Below, piece after piece: positions 12,251-25,100 of a stretch of DNA of 64,000 bases. A program made the translations under genes and the position numbers. The stretch's first letter is position 1. Every line of letters begins with the position of its first letter. The notes beneath the pieces are model-generated. The model saw nothing but the letters and a program-made list of their open reading frames with translations. It ran no database searches and was not told the DNA's origin. Source of the stretch: Schoenoplectus triqueter (Eukaryota; Streptophyta; Magnoliopsida; Poales; Cyperaceae); NCBI GenBank assembly GCA_964058805.1, contig CAXKVV010000004.1:496001-560000 (forward strand), in the 5' to 3' direction.

Positions 12251-14476
12251 TTAGCCACCATTCGTAAGGAATCCATCCTTTGCCATGCCAGTAAGAGCAT
12301 CTATCACCAAATGCATGCTTCCTTCCCTTTGATTAACATCAACTAGAAGCTTTGAACTCTCTGCATCTGGTAATGAACATCCACTTAACAATCCATTAAT
12401 TACTCGGTTACACTCTTCATCCCTCCCCTCTTCATATAAACCTCTTATCAATGAGATAGCACTCACAGCATAAGGCACTAAACCATCTCTTAACATGTCA
12501 TCATATAATCTGAGTGCCTTTTCGACATTTTGCTCTCTACAATGCCCGTGGATTAGAATGCTATAAACTGATCCATCAGGTTTTAACTTCCTCTTGAGCA
12601 TCGACTCTAGTACTTTATCCGCTTCATTCATCAAGCCCTTGGTACAAAATCCCTTCAACAGAGATGCAACACTAACAAAGTCTGCCTTTGCACAATGCTC
12701 AATTAGCACGCCATAATCAACATTCTCATGCATTTCCTTTTCACTGTGTGGCTCACATAATAATCTTTCTGCCTCTTTTCTACGGGCTAACTTGCTGATG
12801 CCGTTTATGAGCACACTATATGTGACAACATCCGGAAAAAGTCCTTTCTGTAACATTTCATCATGAAGAAGCAGAGCACTTTTCATGTCCCTTTTTTTGC
12901 AGTGGCCATCTATTAGGCTCGTGTAGGTTACCTCGTCAGGTTGTAAGCCTGACTGAATCATTTCATCAAAGGTGTCCCTTGCATTATCTAACCTGCCTGC
13001 CTCGCAAAATGCACGAATAAGTGAAGAATAGGTAACCTTATCAGGTTTTACACCCTTTTCAACCAATTCTTTACTCAGCTCAAAAGCTTTATCCAAGTCA
13101 CCTATTTTGCAATATCCGCTTAATATAGTATCATAAGTGACAACATCAGGTTTGATTCCTTTTGCCTCAATGCTTTTAACTATATCCATGGCTTCAACCA
13201 TGCGACCCAACATGCAATATCCACTAATAAGAGCATTGTAGCACACAACTGACGGTCTAATTCCACTTTTCTCCATCCCTGCTATGGCCAGGTGAGCATC
13301 ATCTATGTACCCTTTCTTACAAAACCCATCAATTAATGTTGTAAAAGTAATCTCGTTGAGCTTAAGACCTCTTTCTCTCATCTGTGACGTGAGTTCCATT
13401 GCTCTCATCAAGTTCCCAGCTTTACACATGGAGTTTATGAGAGAGGTATATGATACAACATTAGGGAAAATGCCATGCCAAGTCATCTCTCCATGCAACA
13501 TGTGAGCTCGGCGCACATCCCCTATTTTGCAATAGCCATCTACAAGAGTGTTATAAGAGACCTCATCAGGTGACAACCCTTGTTCTCGCATTTCATCAAG
13601 CATCTTGTGTGCATCTTTAACCTTCCCTTGCTTGCATAGTCCATTGATGATTGAATTGTAAGTAACCAAACTAGGCTTTATATTTTTCTCTTTCAGGTTC
13701 CTAAACAATTCAAAAGCTTCAATAATCTTCCCAGATTTACAACATCCATGAATAAGTGTGTTAAATGTAACAATATTTGGGGAACACTTGACACGCTCCA
13801 TTTCATCCAGAAATTTCAGACCACGATCTAACTCACCCCGTGTGCAATATCCATGAATCAAAATGTTATAGGAGTACACATTCAGAGACAAGTCCGATCG
13901 TGTCATTTCAGCAAGAAATGAATCAACTTCATCTATGGGCAATTTAGACCGAAGTATGGAATCAAGAATTGAATTATAAGCGAGGAGAGTAGGTGCAAAA
14001 CCGGCAGCTTTGATGAGTGAGAGCATGGAAAGCGCATCCGGGATGTTACCCAAAGACGAGTACGATTTTATCAACAGGTCAAAAGGGGAAGAAGGGGAAG
14101 GCAGAGGAGGATTGAGAAGGGAGAGAGAAGAAGAGAGACAATCAAATACGGCAGGAGGAGGGAACGAGGCAGCCAGATGGCGGGAGAGGAAGAGAGCAAT
14201 GGGAAGAAGGCGGTAGCGGCAGTGAAGGAGAAATGAGATGGTCTGGAAGGGCAGCGAAGATGAGAAATGGAGGCGACGATGAGCCCACCGGAGGAAGTTG
14301 AGAGCGAGGCGACGGTTGCATTGAGCCAAGAGAATGGTTTCAACGGTGGATTCGGGAGTAAGAAGAGGCGTCAGGCGGTCGAGGCGGCGCCCAGTCGTAA
14401 GGTAGGCTATGACGAGCTCGGCGACTCGGCGGCTGCGGTGATCGGAGAGAGCGAGGGGGCTGCTGCTAGTCGCCAT
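12251..14476 (-). CDS. EMB2745: P-class pentatricopeptide repeat protein, EMB2745/At5g39710 type
   Basis: A single uninterrupted frame of 741 residues, intronless like most PPR genes. After an Arg/Ser/Leu-rich N-terminus of about 130 residues come roughly 16 tandem 35-residue P-type motifs (for example NVYSYNILIHGYC, DEVSYNTLVDGYC, DVVTYDTILSGYC). There is no E, DYW or other C-terminal editing domain, so it is a pure P-class protein. The C-terminal stretch (VNQREGSMHLVIDALTGMAK then DGFL) closely resembles Arabidopsis At5g39710, EMBRYO DEFECTIVE 2745, which is about 747 residues. P-class PPR proteins bind organellar RNA in a sequence-specific way and act in processing, stability or translation; here a mitochondrial or plastid site is inferred from the N-terminus. 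One motif near residues 545-595 is irregular (CEPHSEKEMHENVDYG), as expected for this orthologue group. Confidence 0.92.
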   Translation of the reverse strand: MATSSSPLALSDHRSRRVAELVIAYLTTGRRLDRLTPLLTPESTVETILLAQCNRRLALNFLRWAHRRLHFSSSLPFQTISFLLHCRYRLLPIALFLSRHLAASFPPPAVFDCLSSSLSLLNPPLPSPSSPFDLLIKSYSSLGNIPDALSMLSLIKAAGFAPTLLAYNSILDSILRSKLPIDEVDSFLAEMTRSDLSLNVYSYNILIHGYCTRGELDRGLKFLDEMERVKCSPNIVTFNTLIHGCCKSGKIIEAFELFRNLKEKNIKPSLVTYNSIINGLCKQGKVKDAHKMLDEMREQGLSPDEVSYNTLVDGYCKIGDVRRAHMLHGEMTWHGIFPNVVSYTSLINSMCKAGNLMRAMELTSQMRERGLKLNEITFTTLIDGFCKKGYIDDAHLAIAGMEKSGIRPSVVCYNALISGYCMLGRMVEAMDIVKSIEAKGIKPDVVTYDTILSGYCKIGDLDKAFELSKELVEKGVKPDKVTYSSLIRAFCEAGRLDNARDTFDEMIQSGLQPDEVTYTSLIDGHCKKRDMKSALLLHDEMLQKGLFPDVVTYSVLINGISKLARRKEAERLLCEPHSEKEMHENVDYGVLIEHCAKADFVSVASLLKGFCTKGLMNEADKVLESMLKRKLKPDGSVYSILIHGHCREQNVEKALRLYDDMLRDGLVPYAVSAISLIRGLYEEGRDEECNRVINGLLSGCSLPDAESSKLLVDVNQREGSMHLVIDALTGMAKDGFLTNGG

Positions 14477-15059
14477 AGCAGCCTAATTGTATTTCCGTAA
14501 TTTAGTACTAGGAGTTGGGGATCGGTATCGCCTGCCGCGCGGCACTCTTTTTGAATCAATAAACTTAATATATCATCGCTTCACTCTTTTTGAAGAACTT
14601 CTGGTTACAATACTTTTTATTTTAGATATAGCAAATACATTCTGAACTCGCTGATTTACTTTTGAATTTTTTTTTCTACAAAAATATAACTAGATGTGTA
14701 ACAAAATGTAAGCTGACGTCAATAGTAAAAATATCTTAACTTTTTATTAATGTTCTCTACCATGTTTATTTTTGTAAATTAAAAACTTTTATGTAATATT
14801 ATCTTTCTCAAGTGCTGAACAAAAAAGAAAATCTGATATCAGTCACTAAAAAAATGAGATTATAAAATGAGTTGCTTTTTATTTTATATAGCATACATTG
14901 CATTTTTTTAATTTTTAACTCAATTCTAGGAATCTAGTTATAGCATGATTATTACATGGCAACGGAGAATAAGTACTTTTTGCTTTCGACTTTTACTACA
15001 AGCACCATCGGATTGAAATATATTAAAGCTCTATAAGTACTTTTTGCTTTCGACTTTTG
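14477..15059. other. AT-rich intergenic region with a 26-bp direct duplication
   Basis: PPR promoter side followed by AT-rich DNA. A 26-base sequence ending in TTTTTGCTTTCGACTTTT occurs at 14969-14994 and again at 15033-15058, directly before the LINE remnant. Confidence 0.6.
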
Positions 15060-16537
15060 CTTGATTTTAAATTAATGAATACTATTTTGTTGGCTAAATG
15101 GATAATTAGACACTCTGATTCTTCATTTAAAGAAAAATAAAAAGAAATTTTGTATGCTAAGTATTCTACTTCTCTTACTTATGTCTCTTTTTTTTGGAAA
15201 GATATTCTTAAAGATAAGGATTTGATTGATTTATAATTTAATAAGCATATAAGTTTAGGAAATACTATTTTATTTTAGATAGATAGATGACATAATGGTT
15301 GTGCTCTTTATTGTGTTTATCCTATTCTTTATTATATTGATTATGACTCTGAAATTACAGTAGCTACAGCTTTTTCTAATGATCACTTACAAATAGAATT
15401 TAGGAGGCAGCGAGTTGGTATGTTTTTTTTTTAATTGAATGGAATAGCCTAAATGCTGAGTTTGCATCTTTTCAATTGTCTCCTTCTACTCCTGATATTA
15501 ATATCTAAAGATGACATTCTTCTAATAAATTCTCATTACACTCTCTTTATGAGTAGTTAGATTTTGGCGAGGTTATAAATCATCATTATAATATGATATA
15601 AAATTATGAAAATCCTTTAAAGATTAAGATATTTATGTGATTACTTACAAAAAAAATTCTTACTAAAGATCAATTAGTTAGAAGAGATTGGGTGGGTGAT
15701 ACTTTTGTGTTTTTTATGATAATTATGAAGATGTTGGTCACCTCTTTGTTTCATGTCATATGACTCAAAATTTATGGAATTGGATTGCTTTACATAATTC
15801 TTTTATATTTCAAGGGCTTTCTTTAGAGGATCTATGAATGCTAGAATGTTGTATCCCTTTGAAAGGTAAATTTTTAGTGGAATTAGTAAGAAGTGCAGTT
15901 TGGTGAGTGCTTTGGTTAGAAAGGAACACTATCATTTTTAGGGATAATTCTCCATTCTCTATATGTTTTTTAGGTTTTAAAATTATTAACCTAGCTACTT
16001 TTTGGTGTGCTGACGGGAATGTCTCCACTTACTTAAATTTACTTTAATATTATCCTAGAGGATAAATGTTTTTCCTTTACAAATAGATGATTTGCATATT
16101 GAGAAGGAAGAGCTAGTAGAGAGAGGGGAGACTCTTATGATCAGCAATTGAATGTTTGGATGAGGAATAATCTGAATTTCTAAAACCGACTTCTCTCGGT
16201 TTTAGTTGTCTTTTGTTATATTTGAAACTGTCTTTTGAGATGTCTTGTAATATGTGGTATGTTTGTTTGTTCTTGATACTGTATGTTTGTTCTCATGCTA
16301 GGTTTGTGATTAGTTCATAAATGTACTTCAAACTTTAGGCTTAGTTTATTTTGGTTGGCTCTAGCCGTTAGAGTCCATATATTTCTTATTTGTAATAGTT
16401 AGTAGAGATTTGTAAGAACTTCTATGAGAGTTTGAACATCAGTTATCTGGTGTTTATACTGTCTTTCTGACTTTTATTTATGATTTCAGTGATTCATTTG
16501 TGACATTTTTATCAATATTCTATAAAAAAAAAAAGAG
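15060..16537 (+). mobile_element. Decayed LINE (non-LTR retrotransposon) 3' part
   Basis: Broken frames on the + strand resemble the end of plant LINE ORF2. Pieces include KDILKDKDLIDL near 15200, KILTKDQLVRRDWVGD near 15655, a zinc-binding RT motif with YEDVGHLFVSCHMTQNLW near 15730, and LWLERNTIIFRD near 15910. Several frameshifts and stops separate them. An A-rich tail lies at 16526-16537, consistent with the 3' end of a retrotransposed copy. The RT catalytic domain itself is missing, so the copy is 5'-truncated. The left boundary is uncertain. Confidence 0.65.
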
Positions 16538-16848
16538 GGCGGGGATGTAAGCTCTGAAGTTGGTCTTTGATTTGCATGCTTGATGAGTTAATTAGGCAAC
16601 ACTTTCGGCAATGATATTTGATAGAAGAAGCGAGAGCGACACCGTCAAGGCAAGCTTGACAAGGAGCGGATTCAAGGTAAGCGCCAGTCGGCGTCCGGAC
16701 ACCTCCTCAGTTCACTGAAAAATAGAGGTCATATGATAAAAAATAAATTTTTTTTTATTTGAATATTTTATTTAATGAACCGGGCACCCCTATCAATTTT
16801 TTTAGCTCTGCCCCTGAGCTTGACATATATAATTATATACTAGTATAT

Positions 16849-17049
16849 GGAAGCGGGGTGTGTCTCAAGGGTTTGAGACCAAAATTGATTCCAAGTCTTG
16901 TTTCATCCGTCGGATCAGTGTTATTTCACCAATCTTGATGCAACTCATTTCCAATCTCACACTTTATTCTAATTTCAATGCTGATCCAACGAGTGAAACA
17001 AGGCTTGGGACCAACTTTGGTTTCAAATCCTTGGGACACCCCCGATTCT
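16849..17049. mobile_element. Mutator-type MITE with 9-bp target duplication
   Basis: The 201-bp element is a long imperfect hairpin. Its left arm (GCGGGGTGTGTCTCAAGG onward) is the reverse complement of its right arm over about 65-70 bases. It is bounded by perfect 9-bp direct repeats CTAGTATAT at 16840-16848 and 17050-17058. A 9-bp duplication with long inverted repeats is the signature of Mutator-like elements. No coding capacity. Confidence 0.8.
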
Positions 17050-17058
17050 CTAGTATAT

Positions 17059-18840
17059 TGCCTGTACTTTGCTATGAGTGATTTCTATATTATAATTTTT
17101 ATAATTAAATAGTTTAGTTTTGAAGAATTTCGGTATTGTAGATGAATAGAATAAATAATAGTAATTTAATCTTCACCTTCAATTTGATTTCTTTCTCATT
17201 ATTATAAACAAAGTAGACGTAATGACTATGTTTTTATAAATCATTCAAAACTCTTTTTGCTTATCTTTTAAACAAAATAAAATAAAATAAGACCTAGTTG
17301 GTCGATAATTAAAAATAGAATGAATTTATGTGTGCAAATAAATATATTTTATATGAACTTAGAATCATGTTTGTGCTTTGCTAGGGCATTATTTCATTTC
17401 ACCTATACATCAACTAAAATATAATGGTTGTATTTGATTAATTAAAAAAATATATGTTTTTTTATTTTTTTAATTTAGCATGACAAAGTAAAATTTATAT
17501 TGTGAAGAGGATATTCTGCAATTAATGGTCATTGTATGAAGTAAATCGATTAAGAAAAAGTTATTTCTTAATTATATGATATTTTTTATAGTATCTTTTA
17601 AGAGGATATTTCTTCCATTGTATATTGCTAAAATATCATCTTATTATGGTACAAAATATAATAATAAATAAAGTAATAAATACATATAATTAATTAGTTA
17701 TTTTTACACAATAATTATATTTTTTCTAAAAATATATAATTAAATTTTAAGAAAAAATATAATCCAAATTTAATAAATTATTTAGCAAAAAATATATCTT
17801 TAGAGTGATTTGATTCCTGCGATAATCAATTCCAGAGAATATTTATATTCTAGGTAACATGTACCATGTGTTCATTCGAAATGATTATCATTTATAGCAT
17901 TTCAAGGGAGGATCAAAATCTACTGCTATTTTTGGAGAAAAGGAGGACCCTCCTTTTCTATCTAAAAAAATAAAATATTCTAAAAATAAAAAAATTTATA
18001 CATATATTTTTTTTACTTCTAGATTGATAGCCCATCTAATTTCATGTAATTTTATTAATATTTGCTACTTCATCAAATTTCATATAATTAATTAGGAAAC
18101 ATGTATTATTTGGTTATTATTATTGAGTCATTTTCAAAATTTTAAAATTAATACTTAGAAAATTTAAAACATAAATTATTTTTATATATCATCATATTTT
18201 GATATAAAGAATTTATTGAGACTCATAAATCAAGATTTGAAAATGATTTAGCTATATTTTTAAATTTGTAGCAAATTTAATCATTAAATACGTGTAGCAC
18301 CATAACTTAACTCTTTATTCATAATTATATATATATATAATTTATTGAGCAACTTAAATTTAAATTTTGAATATGATTAAGTAAAAATTGAGCCATTTCG
18401 TACATCGGGTGATACACAAATATTTATACGTCAAGTCGTTAACTCAACTCATTATATATATACACTATAATGTCGCATACTTGATAATTATTGGGGCGTG
18501 ATATAAATAATAATTGATTTAAATCAAATAATAAAATTTATTATAATTATTTTATTAGTTGTAGAGAAATAATATTTGATATAATAATAAAGTTAATGTT
18601 TTTTTGTCTACCCCAATTTATTTGAGATTAAATACTTTGTTGTTGTTGATATAATAAAGATAATATTTTCTGAGATGTCATAAATTTAAAATTAAAAAAA
18701 AGATCAAATAATAAAGATACTCTCAGATATTACAAATTCAAAAGTTAAGTAAAAAAAATATTTGTGAATATTTAAAAAAAATTGAGTAATTCAAACTCTA
18801 ATTTCTGCTTAATTTTTTTCTGTAATCATAGCTCAAATTC
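17059..18840. other. AT-rich intergenic DNA
   Basis: Very AT-rich sequence with many poly(A/T) tracts. Apart from the SINE-like fragment at 18607-18650 I see no gene or bounded repeat. Confidence 0.5.
18607..18650 (+). repeat. SINE-like 3' end (second copy)
   Basis: The segment 'CCCAATTTATTTGAGATTAA' followed by TTG repeats matches the fragment at 9061-9124. Confidence 0.5.
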
Positions 18841-19053
18841 CAAAGCAAAAGGAGGCATATCTTCTTCTCTAACGGCAGATTGACGTCGATACAAACGGAT
18901 CTGTCATCAATTTTTGACGCATTTTAATCTCTGTCGATAAACTAATCCTTACCGTTCAATTCGATCAGATCTAAATCTATCCCCTCTCTTTCTTCCTCAA
19001 AACCTGCCGGCTACTGCTTCCGTTTTCACTTTTTATTCTTTCCCTCGTTTTCA

Positions 19054-19061
19054 AAACCCTA
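19054..19061 (+). promoter_or_regulatory. Telo-box AAACCCTA upstream of NUP93
   Basis: An exact AAACCCTA lies 50 bases before the NUP93 ATG. Telo-boxes are common in the leaders and promoters of plant housekeeping genes. A role here is inferred from motif and position only. Confidence 0.4.
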
Positions 19062-19110
19062 CACAGCGCACAGCACGCACCCGACTCCGGCGAACATAGA
19101 GCTTTATCAA

Positions 19111-22100
19111 ATGGCGAACGACGCGGACATGAGCGGCTGGTCGGAGCTTCTTCACACCTCTACCAAGCTTCTCGAGCAAGCTTCCCCCTCCACACATTTC
19201 CCCCCTCTCCAGGTCCGCTACTCGTATTGATTTATTTCCCTTTATTCTATATGGATTGTGACCTGAGTTTCCTTGTGTTACGTTGTATATTAATGTTGAT
19301 TCTCTGTGTTTGTTTCCTGTGCAGAGGAGCTTAGATCAGCTGGAGACACTCTCCACAAAGCTCAAGGCCAAAACCCTACGTGCTGAGGCCCCTTCTCAGT
19401 CTATCTCTGCTACTAGGTTTTTCTCTCTTTCTGTCTCTCTCAGAAGGATGAAGGTCTGTCAAGTCTTGAATTAGGTTTAGCTTTTATTCCTAAAGAAGAA
19501 ACCCCAGATAAGTGGCCAGTTTTGGATTTGTTGCTTTTACTGACAATCATTTGACTTATCTTTGTTTTAAATGGTCAAAATAAACATAATTTCTGTTCTC
19601 ACTTACACAATAACTCTCTGTTATATCTTTTCCTTCTCATGTTTCAAAATATTGAAGTATAGTGAAGGGTACTATTAGATAGGGAAAACTGATAGCCATG
19701 AATAGTTGAGTACTTCAGTATTGAATAAGGTGCATAATTGTTGTTTTTATAATTTCAAGTAGTATAAGCAGTCTCAAATTTTCAGTTCTGAATTTGGTCA
19801 GATTGCTTGCTCGTGAAGGAATAAATGCAGAGCAGCTTGCTAGAGATCTCAAGTCCTTTGAGCTTAAGGTAATTAATTTATGTATTTTTATATTAGCTTT
19901 TATTTCACTTGAAGTTTGAAATTTAGTCATTTTTTGTGGTCTTTGTACAACACATAATACTTTTTTATGTTAATTTCTTATAGACAACTTTTGAAGATGT
20001 TTTTCCTTCTGAAGCAGCTACCTTGGAGGAGTATCTACAACAGGTAAATAGCTATGTTCTGTTAACTTCCCTTTTGTTCTGGTTTGTTCAAATCTTTTTA
20101 CAAAACAATGCTGAATGTTTATTCCTATGCGCCATAGAAAAACATGTAGTACCTTTTCCTGTTATTTAATCTTTTTCTCTATTACAACTGAAAACTTTTG
20201 TAGCTTTGAGGATGAGGCAAAAAAATAAAAAAGAGGGGATCTTTTTAATAAAGGTGGTTGCAACCACATATTTGCAAGCATGTATAATATGAAAAATAGT
20301 CTGGATACAAATGCCTTCTACTACAAAATAAATAGGAGTGAGACCAATACAGTCGAGAGAACAAAATCCTATTTACTAGGCCTGATGTGATTTTTGAATA
20401 GGTTGAAGTATTGTGTATTTAGGAATAAAGGCCTAAGTGATCATTTTAGTTTAGTTTCAGCATCTAAGTTGTTATAAATACAATTGTAGGTTTGTCCACA
20501 ATTACTATTTTACATATTTTTAATATTAACAGAACAATCTTTTTTTCCTCCTCTTTGTTGATCTTTTATTGAAAGTGCCCCTCATAATAATAGAACTGTC
20601 TAATCACCCAAGTATAATGTTAGCTTGTCATTCATAATATTCGTCTAACATTGGTAAGTGATGTTGTTGAATGTTATCTGCACTTTCTGTCTTCAGCTCC
20701 ATGAAATGGCAATTGTCTCATCAATCCAAGAAGCACAGAAGGATAACCTTAGAAGCTTCAATGATCACATGATGCGTGTTTTGAAGGTGACACCTTAATG
20801 AATTATTTCAACTGTTTGTCTAACCTTTACTTGATTCACTACCAATTCAGAGAGAGATATTGTGTTTTAATTTTTTTTGCAAGTCGTATCTTCTTATGGC
20901 TGCAACTAACCCTAAATGCCCTTGTAGTATTGTCATGAGCAACTAGCTGCTAGATTTGTTTTCTAAATAATGATTTAGCTTTTAGTTTTAGGTTAGATCT
21001 TTTGAACCTTCAGCCCAAATTCTAATGAACTCTTTTGCCCAGTCAAATTTAGATGTTGGGTTTTCAGTTTAGCAGGAGCTCGAATATTCAGCAAATTGTT
21101 TAGAGCAGTCATGAAATATTACTTAAAGAGTGCAAACTGAAACCATGCCATTGACTTGGCTCTATTTAATCTTTGGGTGTTATCAGCACATAAATATAAA
21201 TAAATGTTTGCTGTTTGTTCAGAACATGAGCAAAATTCTGGTGCAGCTTGTGATATGGTAAAATGGTGGGTCTAAGAGGTCTCGAACTTGTTTTGATTGC
21301 GCTACTGTTTTTCTATAGGATGACTGGAATAAGGAAAGGAAAGACTTTTTACAAAGCCTTAGCAGGCTTTCTACATTACCCCGTAGAAGTAGCAGTTTTG
21401 GTGGGACTGGCTTTTCCCGTCCAGCACTAATGTCACCTCAGGTGTCAACCCCTCAATTGTCAGCAGGTTCTACTGCAATGGCAATTGTGCCTGCTTCTGA
21501 TAAGACCATAACTGAAAAGAAAGCATCACTTTATGCTGAAACTGTTAGGGACCTCAATGAAGCTAGATCCCGTAAGCTGCCATTTAAGGTCAGTAGTTAG
21601 CATTGAGTTATTCAATTTGCACAAATACCCTTTTTCTGTGTTTCTAGTGTTTGACTTTTCTGGTTGCTTGGTTCTTCATGGTTGGGCTATGTTTTAGTTG
21701 CTATAATCTTTATTCTTTGGCATGAATAAGAAACTTAAATTTAGAAGCAATTTTTTGTCATTTTATTAAGCATACAACCTTTGTTAATGGGATTAAGGGA
21801 TTTTTTTAATCATTCTTTTCTAAGGTGGTGTCGGCTTTTCGTGCCGCTTATGAAAATTTGGGAACTGACATCTCGGGGGGAAAATCTGTCACCATGCAAA
21901 AAATTTGGCACCTCGTCCAGGTAGCATCTTCTCTACAGTTGGTTCTAAATTGTAAATTCTGTGTATTGATTACATGTAAATAAAAACATTTGCTTACATA
22001 TCTTGGTGATAAAAAAGGCATTGATTGGTGAGGATTCAACAACTCCACAAAATGTCTCTAGAAGAATGTCATTGGTAATAGGAGCAAGGAGGCACCTTGA

Positions 22101-25100
22101 GTGGGGCCATGAGAAGTACATCATGGATACTATCCAAAGCCATGCTACGCTGGTTGGTATCAGTATATTTCAACTCTTTTCCTCGGTCTTCAATCTAATC
22201 ATTTTATATGGGATAATTAAAACTTGATAATTGTAGGCGGCTCTTGGTGGCTCAGTAGGCAATATACAGAAGATCAGAGCGTTCCTTCGGGTAATCCCTT
22301 TTTGTATTTATATTGGGTAAGCCCTTTGTTTTTCCCCTTTTAGAAAGTGTTTTTCTAATTTCATAATTACTAGGTACGCTTGAGAGATCATGGTGTGCTT
22401 GATTTTGATGCAACTGATGTGCGTAGGCAGCCTCCAATTGACACAACATGGCAACAGGTTCCTTTTCTTTCCTTGTAATTTCCTCCTCTTGTTATCTGTT
22501 TCTTATCTTGCTGACCTTTTTTTGGCACTTTACATGATTAATGCAGATCTATTACTGTTTAAGAACTGGTTATCATGATGAAGCAAGAAGAGTTGCTCAA
22601 TCTTCTCGTGCTGCTCACCAGTTTGCCCCTCAGGTATCCTATGTTCAACTACAAGACCAAAATAAAAATGATTATCCACCATATAATTTCCTTTCCATTT
22701 TTTATCCATACAGCTCACTGAGTGGATTATTACTGGGGGCAATGTGTCATCTGAGACTGCTTTCAATGCCTCAGAAGAATGTGAAAAAATGCTGAGAATG
22801 ACTGACAGAGCAGGTCGTCCCTCCTATGACCGAAAAAAACTGATCTTGTATGCAATCATATCTGGTTCTCGCCGTCAGATTGAGCGAATGCTTCGTGATC
22901 TGCCAAATCTCTTCACTACCATAGAAGATTTCCTTTGGTTCAAGCTGTCTGCTGTGCGGGACCCACCTACTGGTGCATCCTCTTCTTTCTTTTCTACTGA
23001 GGGACTGAACCCTTACACTCTGGAGGACTTGCAGAATTATTTGAACAAGTTTGAACCAGCCTATTATACAAAGAATGGGCGGGATCCACTCGTCTACCCA
23101 TATGTCTTGCTTCTGAGTGTGCAGTTTCTGCCTGCAATATTGTACCTCTCAAAAGAAGGAGAAGATGGTGTTAGCATCGATGCGGTGCATATTGCAATTT
23201 GTTTGGCAGATTCTGGGGTTCTTCTGGAAGGTTCTGGAAATCACCAGAAGGCTGGTCTTTTGATGGATGCATGTGCTGAGGTGTCTGGAGTGATAAGGCA
23301 GTATGGTTCAGTATACTTACGCAATGGTAATGTAACCAACCAAGAGATTTTAGGTCTAGGCAATACAGGCAATAATAGATGAATGGGGAAAATTGAAAAG
23401 AATTAAGAACAACAAATAGCAAAATAATGTTTCTCTAACAAACTGTTGTTAGCACTTTAGCCTACTTGTGAGGAGCTAGAGTGTCTTTTATTTGCCTCTG
23501 AGACCTGACAGGTGCTGTAAGATGTTGGGTGCTAGTTTGCATTGAAATTATAACCAAAATAGATGAGATTTAATTATCAAAGCCAGAGGACAGGTCCACT
23601 GGCTCATAAAATGATCCTAATTATTGCCAAAGCAATTAGGTTCAAGCACTGAAATGTTTATTAGTTGTTAATCATGTCCTGAAACCAGTCAAATATTAAG
23701 GGTAAAACAAATCATAATGACCTGTTCCATGTATACCAGGTAATCTTGAGTTGGCACTGGAGTACTATGTGCAAGCAGCTTCAGCAATTGGAGGAGGTGA
23801 AGCTTCATGGATTGGAAATGGAACTGTTGAGCAGCAGAGGCAGAGAAATATTATGATGAGGCAGCTCCTGACAGAGATATTATTAAGAGATGGTGGCATC
23901 AACCTTTTGCTTGGTCTGAGAGGTACTGGAGAGGAGGGAGAGCTGAGCAAGTACATGATTGACTTGAGGACCCGGCAGCAATTCTTGGTAGATGCTGCGC
24001 GTCAGTGTCAGGAAATGGGGCTCTTTGACAAGGTTGGTTGATGTCAACTACTAAGTTGTAGTTAATCATGTTAAAATGAACTATGTTTTTATGTAACTAG
24101 CATTAAAGTATCCAGTGAATCCAGAATAATGTGAATGTTTCTCATATTTTGGATCAGATGACTTCTTGTGTGCAGGGGTTTTTGGTTTGGGGGGTGCAGT
24201 TGTATGTGTATTTCTCTCACCAGGATGGTTACAATATCTTTTTTTATTTATTGTGAAAAATTATTTTTTTATAGAGGTAGCTGGATCACAGACTTTATTA
24301 GGAAATGCTGAAAAGATAAAAACAAAATGCAAAAAATTACAAAAACAGAAGAATAATGAAACCTTATTATTTGTTGGTTCACGAGGAATGTGAACTAAAA
24401 GCTTCTGCTGCTACCAATTGCAGTCGGTGGAGATTCATAAGAGAGTGGGAGCTTTTGGCATGGCACTGGAGACGATAAACAAGTGTCTCTCTGATGTGAT
24501 TTGTGCCATGTCACGTGGTAGGCTGGACAGTGATAGCCAAGCTACCAGTCTTGTTCATTCTAGTGATGATGTTTTGGAGGCTTCTCGAAACTATCCCCAA
24601 GCCAGGTCTGGTGTCTATCTCCTACACTGTTAGTTAATTTCTTATGACATATGTCACTGCTTCTTGGATCTAGTTGTTACTACATTAGTATTTTTCTTAG
24701 AGGTGGCAATCGGGCGGGTTGGGCGGGTTCGGGTTCGGGTTCGGGTCGGGTCAATTTGACTTAGCAAGATTGTTGGGTCACGGGTCTGATCAGGTCGGGA
24801 TGGGTATCGGGTAATCTAGTGTTGGGTCATTTTGAGTTTCGGGTCGGGTTGGTTATCAGGTCATCTAGTGTCGAGTCATTTCGGGTTCTGGGTCGTATCA
24901 GGTCGGGTCGGATCGGTTATCGGGTCATATCAGGTCGGGTCGGGTCGGTTATTGAGTCATCTAGTGTAGGATCATTTTGGATTTTGAGCCGTATCAGGTC
25001 AGTTATCGAGTCATCTAGTGTTGGATCATTTCAGGTTTCGGGTAGAGACTTGACAATGGGACGGGTCGGTATGGTCCGGTCTGGTCCAAACCCTGTCGGT

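Noticed and set aside
14010..14216. 68-codon plus-strand frame rich in Glu and Arg
   Set aside because: It is antisense to the low-complexity N-terminus of the PPR gene.
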